The notes below the pieces were generated by a model, which saw only the letters and a list, made by a program, of their open reading frames with translations, searched no databases and was not told the origin of the DNA. From positions 248,001 to 312,000 of the forward strand of contig NZ_JAUCBP010000012.1 of the NCBI RefSeq assembly GCF_030362855.1: a DNA stretch of 64,000 nucleotides. Direction: 5' to 3'. A program made the translations under genes and the position numbers. Shown here piece by piece: positions 25,314 through 35,371 of this stretch. The number at the start of each line of letters is the position of its first letter. The first letter of the stretch is position 1. The DNA comes from Neoalteromonas arenosi (GTDB taxonomy: Bacteria > Pseudomonadota > Gammaproteobacteria > Enterobacterales > Alteromonadaceae).

Positions 25314-26510
25314 TTAACTTGCTTTAATTCCCTTCGCTTGGTTCTCACAAAAGAGGATGAATTGTTCAATCGATTTAGGCTTACAATAGTAGAACCCTTG
25401 GATATCATGGCAGCCAAACTGTTTGAGCATTATGACCTGCTCACTAGTTTCAGCTCCCTCAGCAACAACTCTATAACTTAAGCGTTTAGCAAGGTCTATA
25501 GTAGACCTTACGATTGCTTCGGAAGAATCTTTTGTGAGCATCGACGTCACGAACGAACGGTCGATCTTCACTTCGTTGAAAGGGAGTTCATTCAATTCTT
25601 GGATGGTGCTAAAGCCAGTGCCAAAATCGTCTAGAGATAGTGAAAAGCCTCTGATTCTTAGTTTCGTAAGGATACTTTTCACCTCTGAATTAATTTCTAA
25701 TGCAGATAGTTCTGTGATTTCTAAACAAATATTGTTCGGGGGGATGGCATATTCAATCAAACAATCTAACAACCAGACTAAAAAGCGGGTATTGATCGAA
25801 AACGCATCTAAATTAAAAGAAAACATGGTGCCTTTGGGCAAGGGAGCCGTGCAAAGTTCTTTGAGGCCAACCTGGATAATTTGCTTAGTGAAGATGTCCA
25901 TCAAGCCCAATTCTTTAATTCGTTGAATGAATTCAAAAGGATTAAACAGCCCTCGCTCAGGATGGTTTAACCTTGCAAGGCATTCAACGCCGGTGATCTT
26001 TCCCGAAACTGGATCTATTTGCGGTTGGTAATGAGCAGTGAACCAGTGTCTTTCTAGAGCGTTAGTAATATCTTGATTACTTAGTGATCGCTGAGTTGTG
26101 GGGACACTTGGTTTGACATTTCTTGATTGCCCTCCTTCGATTGCGTTTATGGCTTCCAGAAACTGTTCATAGGAAAAGGGTTTTTGTAATTGCCCAAAAC
26201 ATGTCAAGCCGTGCTCGGTTAATAGATCTTTAGAAGCATTAATCACGTTGATGTCCATTCCGGAGCATAAAATGATCGGCGTTTTCACCTTGTTTTGGTC
26301 GAGAGCTAGAATTACGTCGATACCATCATGATGGTCTAATTGCAGGTCGAGGAAAATTAAATCTGCAGCGTGGAGGTCCTCTATGCAGATCGTATCAAGC
26401 CCCGAAAACGAGTGAAAACTAATATCTGACGCAGCGGCAAATTCGTTAAGAATACCTGTGATATTTGTATCATCCTCAACAGCAACAATACGGAACGATT
26501 TTTCTGGCAT
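25314..26510 (-). CDS. REC-EAL cyclic-di-GMP phosphodiesterase
   Basis: 398 aa. N-terminal receiver domain with acidic pocket VEDD and phospho-acceptor Asp55 (LIFLDLQLD), Lys in LQKPFS. C-terminal EAL domain (about 150-390): ECLAR variant of EAL-L-R, FSFNLDAFS, CLEITELSAL, SLDDFGTGFST, VKIDRSFV, VVAEGAET and IQGFYYCKP. The residues needed for c-di-GMP hydrolysis (E, N, E, D-D, K, E, Q) appear present, so it is probably active. Encoded opposite to the che operon at its left end; it likely couples che signalling to c-di-GMP. Confidence 0.88.
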   Translation of the reverse strand: MPEKSFRIVAVEDDTNITGILNEFAAASDISFHSFSGLDTICIEDLHAADLIFLDLQLDHHDGIDVILALDQNKVKTPIILCSGMDINVINASKDLLTEHGLTCFGQLQKPFSYEQFLEAINAIEGGQSRNVKPSVPTTQRSLSNQDITNALERHWFTAHYQPQIDPVSGKITGVECLARLNHPERGLFNPFEFIQRIKELGLMDIFTKQIIQVGLKELCTAPLPKGTMFSFNLDAFSINTRFLVWLLDCLIEYAIPPNNICLEITELSALEINSEVKSILTKLRIRGFSLSLDDFGTGFSTIQELNELPFNEVKIDRSFVTSMLTKDSSEAIVRSTIDLAKRLSYRVVAEGAETSEQVIMLKQFGCHDIQGFYYCKPKSIEQFILFCENQAKGIKAS

Positions 26511-26799
26511 TAATTCATCGCCTTATAGTAGGACTTCGCTAAAACACAACACGGTGTTATGACTCACTTTTAAAACTCGATATGCACAATCTCTTGTCAA
26601 TCCCTAAGTATAGCTTCTGGCTCATAGAAACAGTGCTCTTTCAATTGCATATTATTCATCCTCACAATAAGTATACCCCAGCTTAATTTATATGCGACTT
26701 TCAGCATCATTTAATTTGTTTCAATCTCTATACACTAGGCTTATAGGTATTTGTCGCCTTTGAATTTGCACAATATATGCGTATCCCAGCCATTGCCAC

Positions 26800-27957
26800 T
26801 CAAAAAAGCTCTATGTCGTCATCGAAATTATCCTCGATCTGCTCCTCCTCATCGTCCACCAATTCATCACTATTGAGGCTTTCAGCCGTTTCCTCCAACA
26901 GTTCCACAACTTTACCAAAACGCTCATTTGTGTTGTCTGCAGTAAGTTGCTTTTCTATGAGATCAAGAAAAAAGCGCTCCTGGGTCTCCGTCATCTCTAG
27001 TTCATGAAAGCTTATACCTATTGTCGCAGCAATTTGCTCTAAGTTATCCTTTCGTTCGCGCTCCATAATTTCAATGGTGTGCTTGACGGTTTTAATGGTT
27101 TCATTTAACTGTTCTCTGGAAGACAACATGGTTTGAATGTTCAACAGCGCATCAAAACGGCTACCCAATGCTGGTACTAGTTTCGCGAATAAGTCAATCG
27201 CAGCGTCATAAGACATAGTACCTTCAGTTGGCATGTTTTTAACTAATAGAGAAGCATTCGATTCATTAAAAATAGTGCGTTTCCCGAAGTGGAAGATGCG
27301 TCCCTTGTCGTACAGCAGTTGGAAAATTTTCTGTTCGTTTTCGCTGCATTGTCGGGTATCCACATCAAAATTATACCTGCCTGAATCGGACCTAAACTCA
27401 ACCGCGCAGTGGTAACCTTGAGCTAGCAAACCAAAAGTGATCTTTTCCATTAGGCTTTCAATGCTTTTGCACTTATTCAAGCGAGCCAGTAATTCCAATC
27501 CACTCCCATAAGCTGACGCCTGTTTCATTGCTGTGTCAGCTAAACTTCTCCTGCGATCATCATCGCTTCTCAGAGCCTTTATCTGAACTATGTCTCTGGA
27601 AATACGCATGATTCGCTCATGAAAGGCAACCACATTAAACGGCTTACCAACAAAATCAGTCGCACCTAAAGAAAAGGCCTTATGTATATTCTCGTCGGAT
27701 AAGTCACCAGACAACACGATAACGCTAGGCCGCCTATCAGGTTTCAGAGTTTGTATGAACTCGCAGACTTCGAGTCCAGACTTAGTCGGCATATGGATAT
27801 CGACTATAACAATATGGAAATTTTTCTTTTGGATCTCGGCGATGGCTTCTGCGCCATTGGTAGTGGTCGTTACAGCAAAATGCTCTCCTAGCATGAGTTC
27901 GAAGACGTTTATTAAGTCTTCATCGTCTTCAGCGATTAATAAACTGTATTTACTCAC
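26800..27957 (-). CDS. Response regulator with unknown output domain
   Basis: 385 aa. Receiver domain at residues 1-120 with AEDDED pocket, Asp53 (VIVDIHMP) and Lys in VGKPFN. A helix leads to a central region (about 150-250, LLARLNKCKSIESLMEKITFGLLAQGYHCAVEFRSDSGRYNF) that looks like a GAF-type alpha/beta domain, then a C-terminal helical, very acidic tail (DDEEEQIEDNFDDDIELF). No DNA-binding or enzymatic motif. Divergent from cheY, sharing a 225-bp promoter region; probably an adaptor or scaffold for the che system. Confidence 0.75.
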   Translation of the reverse strand: MSKYSLLIAEDDEDLINVFELMLGEHFAVTTTTNGAEAIAEIQKKNFHIVIVDIHMPTKSGLEVCEFIQTLKPDRRPSVIVLSGDLSDENIHKAFSLGATDFVGKPFNVVAFHERIMRISRDIVQIKALRSDDDRRRSLADTAMKQASAYGSGLELLARLNKCKSIESLMEKITFGLLAQGYHCAVEFRSDSGRYNFDVDTRQCSENEQKIFQLLYDKGRIFHFGKRTIFNESNASLLVKNMPTEGTMSYDAAIDLFAKLVPALGSRFDALLNIQTMLSSREQLNETIKTVKHTIEIMERERKDNLEQIAATIGISFHELEMTETQERFFLDLIEKQLTADNTNERFGKVVELLEETAESLNSDELVDDEEEQIEDNFDDDIELF

Positions 27958-28182
27958 TCAGCCTTTCTCCAGTGTAAAAGGTTGCTAGCATTTCTTCCAA
28001 GGCTCTCAAGAAAACTCGTGTACTAACGATAGCTTATAAAATAATTAATCGACAAATTTTAATTTGAACATACAAAAAAATTTTTATTTTTTTCATGGTT
28101 TTTCACAGAAGAGTGCTATACCTAATGCAAAGTTAGTAGGAATTCGATGTTAAACCATTTGATTTAAGGGCATTGTTAGAGA

Positions 28183-28545
28183 ATGGCGAAAATACTTACA
28201 GTTGATGATTCAGGCTCAATGCGGGCGATGGTCGCTCACACTTTATCTGAGATGGGGCATGAAGTTGAGGAAGCCGAAAATGGCCAACTGGGCCTAGACG
28301 CAGCACTTGCAACTCAGTTTGATTTAGTGATTTCGGACGTCAACATGCCGGTGATGGATGGGATCACCTTTGTTACCAACTTACGCCAACAGGCCAACTA
28401 TCGCTTTACTCCAATATTGATGCTTACAACCGAATCTGGGCAGGATAAGAAAGGTGCTGGTAAGGAAGCCGGCGCAACAGGGTGGATTGTCAAACCGTTT
28501 AATCCACAAAAATTATCCGCTCTTGTTAACAAAGTACTCAAATAA
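28183..28545 (+). CDS. cheY: Chemotaxis response regulator CheY-like
   Basis: 120-aa stand-alone receiver domain: VDDSGS pocket, phospho-acceptor Asp52 (LVISDVNMPVMDG), Thr in MLTTES and Lys in WIVKPFNP. It is phosphorylated by CheA; the target may be a flagellar motor or another output. First gene of the che operon, 11 bp before cheA. The alternative is a CheY acting as phosphate sink. Confidence 0.9.
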   Translation: MAKILTVDDSGSMRAMVAHTLSEMGHEVEEAENGQLGLDAALATQFDLVISDVNMPVMDGITFVTNLRQQANYRFTPILMLTTESGQDKKGAGKEAGATGWIVKPFNPQKLSALVNKVLK

Positions 28546-28556
28546 AAGGCACTTAC

Positions 28557-30587
28557 ATGTCAGATCCAATGGAAAGGTTCAAACAGGTATTCTTTGACGA
28601 GAGTGCTGAGGCGTTGAGTGCAATTGAACAACATTTATTAGACATAGATCTGACTGCTATAGAGCCTGAAGTCATTAATGATATTTTTCGCTCAGCTCAT
28701 TCACTTAAAGGCGGTAGCGCGACATTTGGTATGAGTCGTCTGGCTGAATTTACGCACTTTATGGAAACCCTATTAGATATGGTTCGGGATGGGCAGCGAG
28801 ATTTTACTCAAGAAGTAGTTGATTGTTTATTTGAGTGTTTGGATTGTTTGCGGAATCTTGTTAATCACTACCAATTCGAAGAGCAAGTCAATGGTGAGCT
28901 CATTGCTATTGTTGAAAAGCAGCTCCAAGAGCTGATTGATGGAAAGCAAGAGGGGAAGCCTGTTGAAGGATCGGGCGACTCGAATTTAAACAATGGTCTA
29001 GTACACGGTAAACACTGGGAGATTCACTTTTCCCCTGATGAAGAGCTACTCTTATCGGGCAATGAACCTCTGCGTTACATTGAAGAGTTATTAGAACTCG
29101 GAAGTGTAAATGTTGTGTGCGACTCTTCTGATGTTCCTCCGCTTAACCAACTCAATCCGATCCATTTAAAAATGAAATGGCTAATTACTCTCGACTCGGA
29201 GGAAGCGATAAGCGAAGAGGACTTAGCAGAAGTCTTTTTATGGATTGAAGACGAGGCGACTCTTGAATATCGATGTTTGGACCAAGAGGCGCCACAATTG
29301 GTCAGCTCGGCGCTTGCAGAAACAACTAAGTCAGCTCCTGATGTCAAAGTCGACACGGTTTCCTCTGATGTTGATAATGCAGAAACTAGCAAAGCCAAGG
29401 CACCTGCAAAGAGAACAGGCCAGTCTATTCGTGTTGAATTAAGCAAAATTGATAGCTTGATTAACCTCCTGGGAGAGCTGGTAATTACTCAGTCGATGTT
29501 GAGTACATTCAACAATATGGTGCAATTCCCTGAACTGAGACGTTTGCAGGAAGGATTAGGGCAATTAGAGCGGCATACTCGCGATTTACAAGATGGGGTC
29601 ATGCAGATTCGCATGTTACCGATAGACTTTTGTTTCAGTCGATTCCCCAGAATGGTGCGGGATCTTTGTAAACAGTTGGGCAAAAAAATTGATGTTGTTA
29701 TCGAAGGCGAAAATACAGAGGTCGACAAAACCGTTATTGAGGAATTGACAGATCCTTTGGTGCATTTGGTCCGAAACAGTATTGACCATGGCATCGAAAT
29801 GCCGGATGAACGAGAAGCTCTCGGAAAGCCCCGCGTAGGCACCTTAAAACTGGTCGCTTATCACCAAGTAGGTAACATTGTTATAGAGATCAGTGATGAC
29901 GGGAAAGGCCTGGCGGTTGATAAAATCCGTGCCAAAGCGGTGGAACGAGGTCTCATTGACGCGAACGCAAAACTCGCCCCCCAGGCTTGTAAAGAACTCA
30001 TTTTTGCTGCGGGCTTTTCCACAGCAGACGCCGTAACCGACTTGTCGGGACGTGGAGTAGGAATGGATGTGGTTAAACGTAATATCCAATCCTTGGGCGG
30101 CCAAATCGATTTGCACTCAGAGGAAAATGAAGGCACCACATTCAGTATAAAACTGCCACTGACACTGTCTATTTTGGATGGACAACTGATCAAGGTTATG
30201 GATGAAACCTATGTGGTACCTATGCTAGCCATCATTGAGTCGATAAAAGTTAAACGCGTCGATATCAATAAGATTGGTGAGCACGACATCTCATTTAAAT
30301 GGCGATCCCAGTTTATACCCCTTTTGAACTTAGCTGAGACGTTTTCACTCCCCGAAACAAAGCCTGACTCAGAAGATTCTCTGTTGGTAGTTGTCGTAGA
30401 GCATGATAACCAACAGTTTGGTCTGGTCGTCAATGAATTAGCAAATCACCAACAGGTGGTGGTCAAGTCTTTAGAAGCAAACTACATCAAAGTCGATGAA
30501 TTGTCAGGTGCGACTATTCTTGGGGACGGGTCAGTTGCGTTAATTTTAGATGTGGGGGCGCTCATGTCGCGTCTTAAGGTGCATTAG
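28557..30587 (+). CDS. cheA: Chemotaxis histidine kinase CheA
   Basis: 676 aa. P1 HPt domain with His48 in FRSAHSLKGGSATFGM; a linker with weak P2-like region and Glu/Lys-rich stretch (about 120-285); P3 dimerisation helices (SIRVELSKIDSLINLLGELVITQSML); P4 ATPase with N-box LVHLVRNSIDHGIE, G1 DDGKGL, G2 GRGVGMDVV; and P5 CheW-like domain (LPLTLSILDGQLIKVMDETYVVPMLAI). All catalytic boxes are intact. Second gene of the operon. Confidence 0.93.
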   Translation: MSDPMERFKQVFFDESAEALSAIEQHLLDIDLTAIEPEVINDIFRSAHSLKGGSATFGMSRLAEFTHFMETLLDMVRDGQRDFTQEVVDCLFECLDCLRNLVNHYQFEEQVNGELIAIVEKQLQELIDGKQEGKPVEGSGDSNLNNGLVHGKHWEIHFSPDEELLLSGNEPLRYIEELLELGSVNVVCDSSDVPPLNQLNPIHLKMKWLITLDSEEAISEEDLAEVFLWIEDEATLEYRCLDQEAPQLVSSALAETTKSAPDVKVDTVSSDVDNAETSKAKAPAKRTGQSIRVELSKIDSLINLLGELVITQSMLSTFNNMVQFPELRRLQEGLGQLERHTRDLQDGVMQIRMLPIDFCFSRFPRMVRDLCKQLGKKIDVVIEGENTEVDKTVIEELTDPLVHLVRNSIDHGIEMPDEREALGKPRVGTLKLVAYHQVGNIVIEISDDGKGLAVDKIRAKAVERGLIDANAKLAPQACKELIFAAGFSTADAVTDLSGRGVGMDVVKRNIQSLGGQIDLHSEENEGTTFSIKLPLTLSILDGQLIKVMDETYVVPMLAIIESIKVKRVDINKIGEHDISFKWRSQFIPLLNLAETFSLPETKPDSEDSLLVVVVEHDNQQFGLVVNELANHQQVVVKSLEANYIKVDELSGATILGDGSVALILDVGALMSRLKVH

Positions 30588-30589
30588 TC

Positions 30590-31066
30590 ATGTCTGAATC
30601 GTTGGAGCTGGAAGCACAAGAGCAATCATTTTCGGAATGGTTAAGTTTTTCATTGGGTGAGAGCAGTTACGCTGTTGATATTCTCAGGGTTCGTGAAATT
30701 CGGACTTGGGAGAGAATGGCGCGGATCCCAAATTCAAAAGAGTTTTTGCTCGGCCTAATCAACTTGCGCGGTGCGATTGTACCGATTGTTGATTTAAGGA
30801 AACGGTTTGGCCTTTCGGCTAGGCCGCTAGATAAAGAAACAGTCGTGTTGATCATGACTGTTATGACCAATCAAGGAGAAAAAACCATGGGTATCATGGT
30901 TGATAAGATTTGTGATGTCGTAAACCTGACGGACGATGATATCAAGAGCGCAGATAAATTTGACCTCACGATTTCAGACCGATTTGTTCACGGTATCACA
31001 GATGTTCGCGGCGCTATGGCCGTGCTCCTAAATATTGATTCAGTACTAGATACTGTTGACTTCTAA
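30590..31066 (+). CDS. cheW: Coupling protein CheW (first copy)
   Basis: 158 aa. CheW fold with WLSFSLGESSYAVDILRVREIRTW, the ARIPNSKEFLLGLINLRGAIVPIVDLRKRFG block and GIMVDKICDVVNL. It links receptors to CheA. Starts 3 bp after cheA. Confidence 0.92.
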   Translation: MSESLELEAQEQSFSEWLSFSLGESSYAVDILRVREIRTWERMARIPNSKEFLLGLINLRGAIVPIVDLRKRFGLSARPLDKETVVLIMTVMTNQGEKTMGIMVDKICDVVNLTDDDIKSADKFDLTISDRFVHGITDVRGAMAVLLNIDSVLDTVDF

Positions 31067-31093
31067 CGCGTACAGGAAAACGGGGTAAAAAAG

Positions 31094-33610
31094 ATGAATG
31101 GCAATCAAAAGAACTTCTTTCTTATCGTCATCATACTCGCAGTTATTGGAGCTATGGTCTCGGTGTGGCAAGTCGCCATCACACCATGGGTGTTTGCCAT
31201 TTTGGCCACGCAATTGCTCACCGCCTTTGTCGCCATCGGATATTTGAAAAAATCTGAGCAGGTGAACAGTGAAATTGTTGCTCAAGCCAACGAGGAGGTT
31301 GCTGACAACCAACGTCAGTCTAAAGGCTGGAATCATGCGATAAAAGGGCTTTCAACGAATATTATGATGGCGGACAAAGGGCTTAATATTACCTTTGTCA
31401 ACGATACTCTGCAGGCAATGTTGTTGAAAAATGAAGCGCGTATCCGAACTGAATTACCGCAATTTAGCGCAGGTAACCTTATTGGCGTGAATATTGATAC
31501 CTTCCATAAGAACCCACAACATCAACGACAAATGCTAGCTCGGTTAACATCTACTTTTGAAACGTCCATTACCGTGGGTGGATTGACTTTTGGACTGACA
31601 GTGACGCCAATTTTGGACGACGACAATATGCCATCTGCATACACAGTGGAGTGGCATGATTTGACGTTAAAACTCCAGCAAGAGCAACAACAAAAAGAAA
31701 CGGCAAGGCTTCAAGTTGCATTGGACAATGTCAATACAAACGTAATGTTGGCAGATAATGAATATAACATTATTTATCTAAATAAAAGCCTGCATATGAT
31801 GATGAGCACCAATTTAGAGACCTTTAAATTACTTGATAAGAACTTTGATCCTAACGCCTTGATAGGGGTCAATATTGATTCGTTCCACAAGAACCCAGCC
31901 CATCAACGCGACCTACTTGGTAAACTCACGAGCACTTATACGACCGAAATTAGCTTGGGAGAAATGTATTTTGAATTAACGGCAACTCCTGTGATTGATA
32001 GCAATGGAGAGCGACTAGGTACAGCACTGGAGTGGGCTGATATTACCGATATTAAACGCTTAGACATAATCGCAGCCGCAAACGCCCGGGTTAAATCTGC
32101 GCTGGACGGGGTGACCACAAACGTGATGGTTGCAGATGCTAATTTAGATATCGTTTATATGAATCAGTCAGTGAAACTTATGCTCGCAGAGGCTGAATCG
32201 GATTTACGCAAAGAGTTGCCACATTTTGACGCAAAGAATTTGATTGGGCAAAACATTGATCAGTTTCACAAGAACCCTCAACACCAGCGCTCTATGTTGG
32301 CGAAGCTTGAGTCGACGTATCGCACACAGATTGAAGTTGGACGGCGAATATTTAAACTCATTGCATCTCCCGTATTCACTGACAACAAAGAGAAAATTGG
32401 ATTTGTTGTTGAGTGGGCTGATGTGACATTGCAAGTCGAGACCGAGAAAGAAGTTGAAAAACTCGTGACTAGCGTGGCGCAAGGTAACTTAGGTGCGCTG
32501 GTAAGTACTGACAACAAGGAAGGTTTCTTCTTGAATATTGCAAATGGTTTGAACGAGTTGTCGCAAACCGTCAATGCCTTTGTTCGGGATGTGAATACCG
32601 CGCTTCAAAAGGTCTCGGAAGGTGATATGCGCGTGCAAATCACTGATGACTATCACGGCATGTTTGGTGAGGTTAAAAATGCACTGAACGATACCACGCG
32701 AAGACTCAACAACGTCATTGGTTCAATTAAAATCAGCGCCGATTCAATTCGTTCGGCAAATCATGAGTTGTCATTGGGCAATGACCAATTGTCAGAGCGC
32801 ACCGAAAAACAAGCGTCGAACTTGGAAGAAACTGCGGCAAGTTTAGAAGAGTTAACCGGTAATGTGCGGAGTACCGCCGATAATGCCTCAACAGCCAATG
32901 AAGCAGCAGAGCAAGCCAGAACAAAAGCCAGTAAGGGGGAGCATATTGTTTCCAGTGCTGTTAAATCCATGGAAGAGATCACTGAAAGTTCAAATAAAAT
33001 CAGCGCCATCATCGGTGTGATTGATGAAATTGCCTTCCAGACTAATTTACTTGCATTAAACGCGTCGGTTGAAGCTGCGCGTGCCGGCGAGCACGGTAGA
33101 GGTTTCGCTGTTGTTGCCAATGAGGTGCGCAACCTAGCACAGCGATCTGCGACCTCAGCTAAGGAAATTAAAGAGCTGATTGATGACAGTTCTGCCCGTG
33201 TTAATACCGGCAGCGACCTTGTCAACCAATGCGGCGAATCTTTGAGGGAGATATTAGCCAACATTGACCAACTGTCGTCACTTATCTCGGATATGAATAA
33301 TGCCACGAATGAGCAAGCTAGTGGAATTGCCCAAGTTAATCAGGCGGTAGCGGAACTCGATGACATTACTCAGCAGAACGCGGCATTGGCCGAAGAAGCG
33401 TCTTCAGCGAGTCAATCTTCGGTAGAGCAGGTAGATGAGATGGTAGAGCGCGTTTCGTTCTTCAAAGTTGACGATAATGGCGGTTCCAAAGCTGCATTAC
33501 CCGCAGCGGAAAGACGGAGTAAGCCGGTCGTTAAGGCCAAGCAGGCGATGAAACCTGCGCCTGTCAAGTCTATGCCACAAACAAATGACGAAGAATGGAC
33601 AGAGTTTTAA
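31094..33610 (+). CDS. Methyl-accepting chemotaxis protein with three PAS repeats
   Basis: 838 aa. Two N-terminal membrane helices with almost no periplasmic loop (residues 7-50), then three tandem PAS units (about 80-190, 205-315, 330-440), each with (T)NxM(M/L/V)AD and a repeated NIDxFHKNPxHQR motif. A HAMP-like segment and the signalling hairpin follow ([39 protein letters not shown]). It ends in EWTEF, an xWxxF-type CheR-binding pentapeptide. Sensing is therefore cytosolic (redox, energy or a small ligand). Sole receptor of the cluster. Confidence 0.92.
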   Translation: MNGNQKNFFLIVIILAVIGAMVSVWQVAITPWVFAILATQLLTAFVAIGYLKKSEQVNSEIVAQANEEVADNQRQSKGWNHAIKGLSTNIMMADKGLNITFVNDTLQAMLLKNEARIRTELPQFSAGNLIGVNIDTFHKNPQHQRQMLARLTSTFETSITVGGLTFGLTVTPILDDDNMPSAYTVEWHDLTLKLQQEQQQKETARLQVALDNVNTNVMLADNEYNIIYLNKSLHMMMSTNLETFKLLDKNFDPNALIGVNIDSFHKNPAHQRDLLGKLTSTYTTEISLGEMYFELTATPVIDSNGERLGTALEWADITDIKRLDIIAAANARVKSALDGVTTNVMVADANLDIVYMNQSVKLMLAEAESDLRKELPHFDAKNLIGQNIDQFHKNPQHQRSMLAKLESTYRTQIEVGRRIFKLIASPVFTDNKEKIGFVVEWADVTLQVETEKEVEKLVTSVAQGNLGALVSTDNKEGFFLNIANGLNELSQTVNAFVRDVNTALQKVSEGDMRVQITDDYHGMFGEVKNALNDTTRRLNNVIGSIKISADSIRSANHELSLGNDQLSERTEKQASNLEETAASLEELTGNVRSTADNASTANEAAEQARTKASKGEHIVSSAVKSMEEITESSNKISAIIGVIDEIAFQTNLLALNASVEAARAGEHGRGFAVVANEVRNLAQRSATSAKEIKELIDDSSARVNTGSDLVNQCGESLREILANIDQLSSLISDMNNATNEQASGIAQVNQAVAELDDITQQNAALAEEASSASQSSVEQVDEMVERVSFFKVDDNGGSKAALPAAERRSKPVVKAKQAMKPAPVKSMPQTNDEEWTEF

Positions 33611-33613
33611 CCT

Positions 33614-34114
33614 ATGAATGACACTGCGAACAGTACGCTGGAATTACTCAATTTGGACGTAGCAGGGGAGTTTTTTGCCATCGACATCACCCAAGTTCAA
33701 GAGGTTCGGGTACTGGAAGCTGTCCGCAAGATGCCTGATTTACCGAAGGATTGGTTGGGGGTTATCGATTTTCGTCAAATCATGGTGCCAGTGCTAGATT
33801 TGCGCGCAGTTCTGGCAGGTGAACACACGGACATAACGTCTAAAACGATCGTAGTGATTATTCAAATTAAGGTTAAGGGTGACATGCGAGTCGTTGGTTT
33901 AGTCGTCGATGCTGTGTCCGAAGTTATAAGTGTACCAAAAAGTGCTTTGCGGACATCTCCTCGTGTTTCAGACGCTGACTTCAATACGGTCCAGGGCTTG
34001 TTTAGGCATGAATCCCACATAGTCGTTATTTTGGATACTGTCGCTTTGATTGAATCGGGTGATTTTGAGGGATTAAGAGAACAATTAATGGATACGAGCA
34101 ATGTCGATCTATGA
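33614..34114 (+). CDS. Coupling protein CheW (second copy)
   Basis: 166 aa, a second CheW-fold protein: LLNLDVAGEFFAIDITQVQEVRVLEAVRKMPDLPKDWLGVIDFRQIMVPVLDLRAVL and VGLVVDAVSEVISVPKSAL. Diverged from the first copy. It lies between the MCP and the ParA-like gene, overlapping the latter by 4 bp. Possibly an alternative coupler or array-lattice component. Confidence 0.88.
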   Translation: MNDTANSTLELLNLDVAGEFFAIDITQVQEVRVLEAVRKMPDLPKDWLGVIDFRQIMVPVLDLRAVLAGEHTDITSKTIVVIIQIKVKGDMRVVGLVVDAVSEVISVPKSALRTSPRVSDADFNTVQGLFRHESHIVVILDTVALIESGDFEGLREQLMDTSNVDL

Positions 34115-34872
34115 CGAGAGTAATTAGTTGCGTCAATCAAAAAGGTGGCGTGGGTAAAACGACGTTGTGCGCTAATTTAACCGGCGTATTGGCTCATATG
34201 GGTCATAAGGTGATTGTGATTGACATCGATCCTCAGGGACATTTAAGCCAGCATTTAGGTATAAGAGCTAGTCAAAACCCGTTGGGTATTTACGATGTAT
34301 TACAGGGTGACGCTTTGCTTTTAGACGTAGGGGTAGAGGTTGCTGAAAACCTTTATGTTGTTCCTCCTGGTGAGTCGCTCGTCAGGCTCGAATCGGTGCA
34401 AATGAAAGCAGGGCGAGGGTTATTATTACGCAAAGCTCTTGAGAATATTGAAACAGAAGGGGTTGATTTTGTTGTTATCGATTGTCCACCTTCAAATGGG
34501 TTTCTAGTGGTTAACGCGATTGCCGCGAGCCAGGAGCTCCTGATACCGGTTACCCCTGATTATTTGGGACTTAGCGGTATCTCTGCGATGACTAAACAGA
34601 TTAAACGCTATGAAGAGGTCATGGGGCGTTTTGATAATCTCTGGATTGTTGTCAGTCGATTTCAACGTCGAGCCGTGAGTAAAGAAGCGGAAGCAAAGCT
34701 GCGGCACTATTTCGGAAGGAAAGTAGTAGCCCAAGTTATTTATGAACGAGCCGTCACTGCTGAATGTCCTGGACATGGGCAACCCGTTATTCGATATGCT
34801 CCGAGAAGTAAAAGTAGTAAGGAATTTATCGCGTTAGCGCAACATATTTTGGGAGGCGAAAGTCGTGAGTGA
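34111..34872 (+). CDS. ParA-family ATPase of the chemotaxis cluster
   Basis: 253 aa. Deviant Walker A (NQKGGVGKTT, residues 9-18), Walker A' DIDPQGHLSQHLG and Walker B FVVIDCPPS. No ParB or parS site is seen beside it. ParA-like proteins in che clusters (ParC of Vibrio, PpfA of Rhodobacter) position chemoreceptor arrays in the cell; the same job is inferred here. Overlaps cheW2 by 4 bp and the STAS gene by 8 bp. Confidence 0.85.
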   Translation: MTRVISCVNQKGGVGKTTLCANLTGVLAHMGHKVIVIDIDPQGHLSQHLGIRASQNPLGIYDVLQGDALLLDVGVEVAENLYVVPPGESLVRLESVQMKAGRGLLLRKALENIETEGVDFVVIDCPPSNGFLVVNAIAASQELLIPVTPDYLGLSGISAMTKQIKRYEEVMGRFDNLWIVVSRFQRRAVSKEAEAKLRHYFGRKVVAQVIYERAVTAECPGHGQPVIRYAPRSKSSKEFIALAQHILGGESRE

Positions 34873-35371
34873 TAAGCCTGATACCGATAGTAAATTGGGG
34901 CACGATCCACTTGACTGGTTAAAAGAAGATAACTCAGGTGCTGCATCAGATGTCTCGGATTCGAATGGAACCGACACAGTAACAACTGAAATTGAGTCCA
35001 CCGAGAGTGTTGATGCTGAAACGTCAAACGAGCACGCAGACCCTGAAGCAAGTGTTGAATTAACTGAAGAGGAAGAGGCGACGCGCGAATCTTTTCTATT
35101 TGATGGTGCGTTAACGGTCGCGAAAATGGAGGAGTTAAAGCCTAAAGTAATAGACGCAATTGAAGCAATTCCCGAAGGCGGGCACTGGTCTATTGATTTT
35201 TCTAAAGTGACTCAAATTGACTCGAGTGGATATCAACTTATGATTAGCGCGCTTAATTCGAGCGACCTTAAACAGATCTCGGTAACGCTTTTAGGTTTAA
35301 ATCAAGAGGTCAAGACGCAGTTAGAATTACTTGGTGATCAACGACTGCTTGATGCTGTAGATATCGACTAA
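34865..35371 (+). CDS. STAS-domain protein with acidic N-terminal extension
   Basis: 168 aa from a GTG start overlapping parA. Residues 1-70 are acidic and disordered-looking (DTVTTEIESTESVDAETSNEHADPE); residues 75-165 form a STAS fold, with IDFSKVTQIDSSGYQLMISALNSS holding the Ser that in family members is phosphorylated. Such proteins occur in some che operons. A partner of the ParA ATPase or of a switch kinase is possible. Confidence 0.8.
   Translation: MSDKPDTDSKLGHDPLDWLKEDNSGAASDVSDSNGTDTVTTEIESTESVDAETSNEHADPEASVELTEEEEATRESFLFDGALTVAKMEELKPKVIDAIEAIPEGGHWSIDFSKVTQIDSSGYQLMISALNSSDLKQISVTLLGLNQEVKTQLELLGDQRLLDAVDID

Noticed and set aside
34111-34872. Plasmid partition ParA
   Set aside because: No ParB or centromere repeats nearby, and it is embedded in a che operon with overlapping reading frames.
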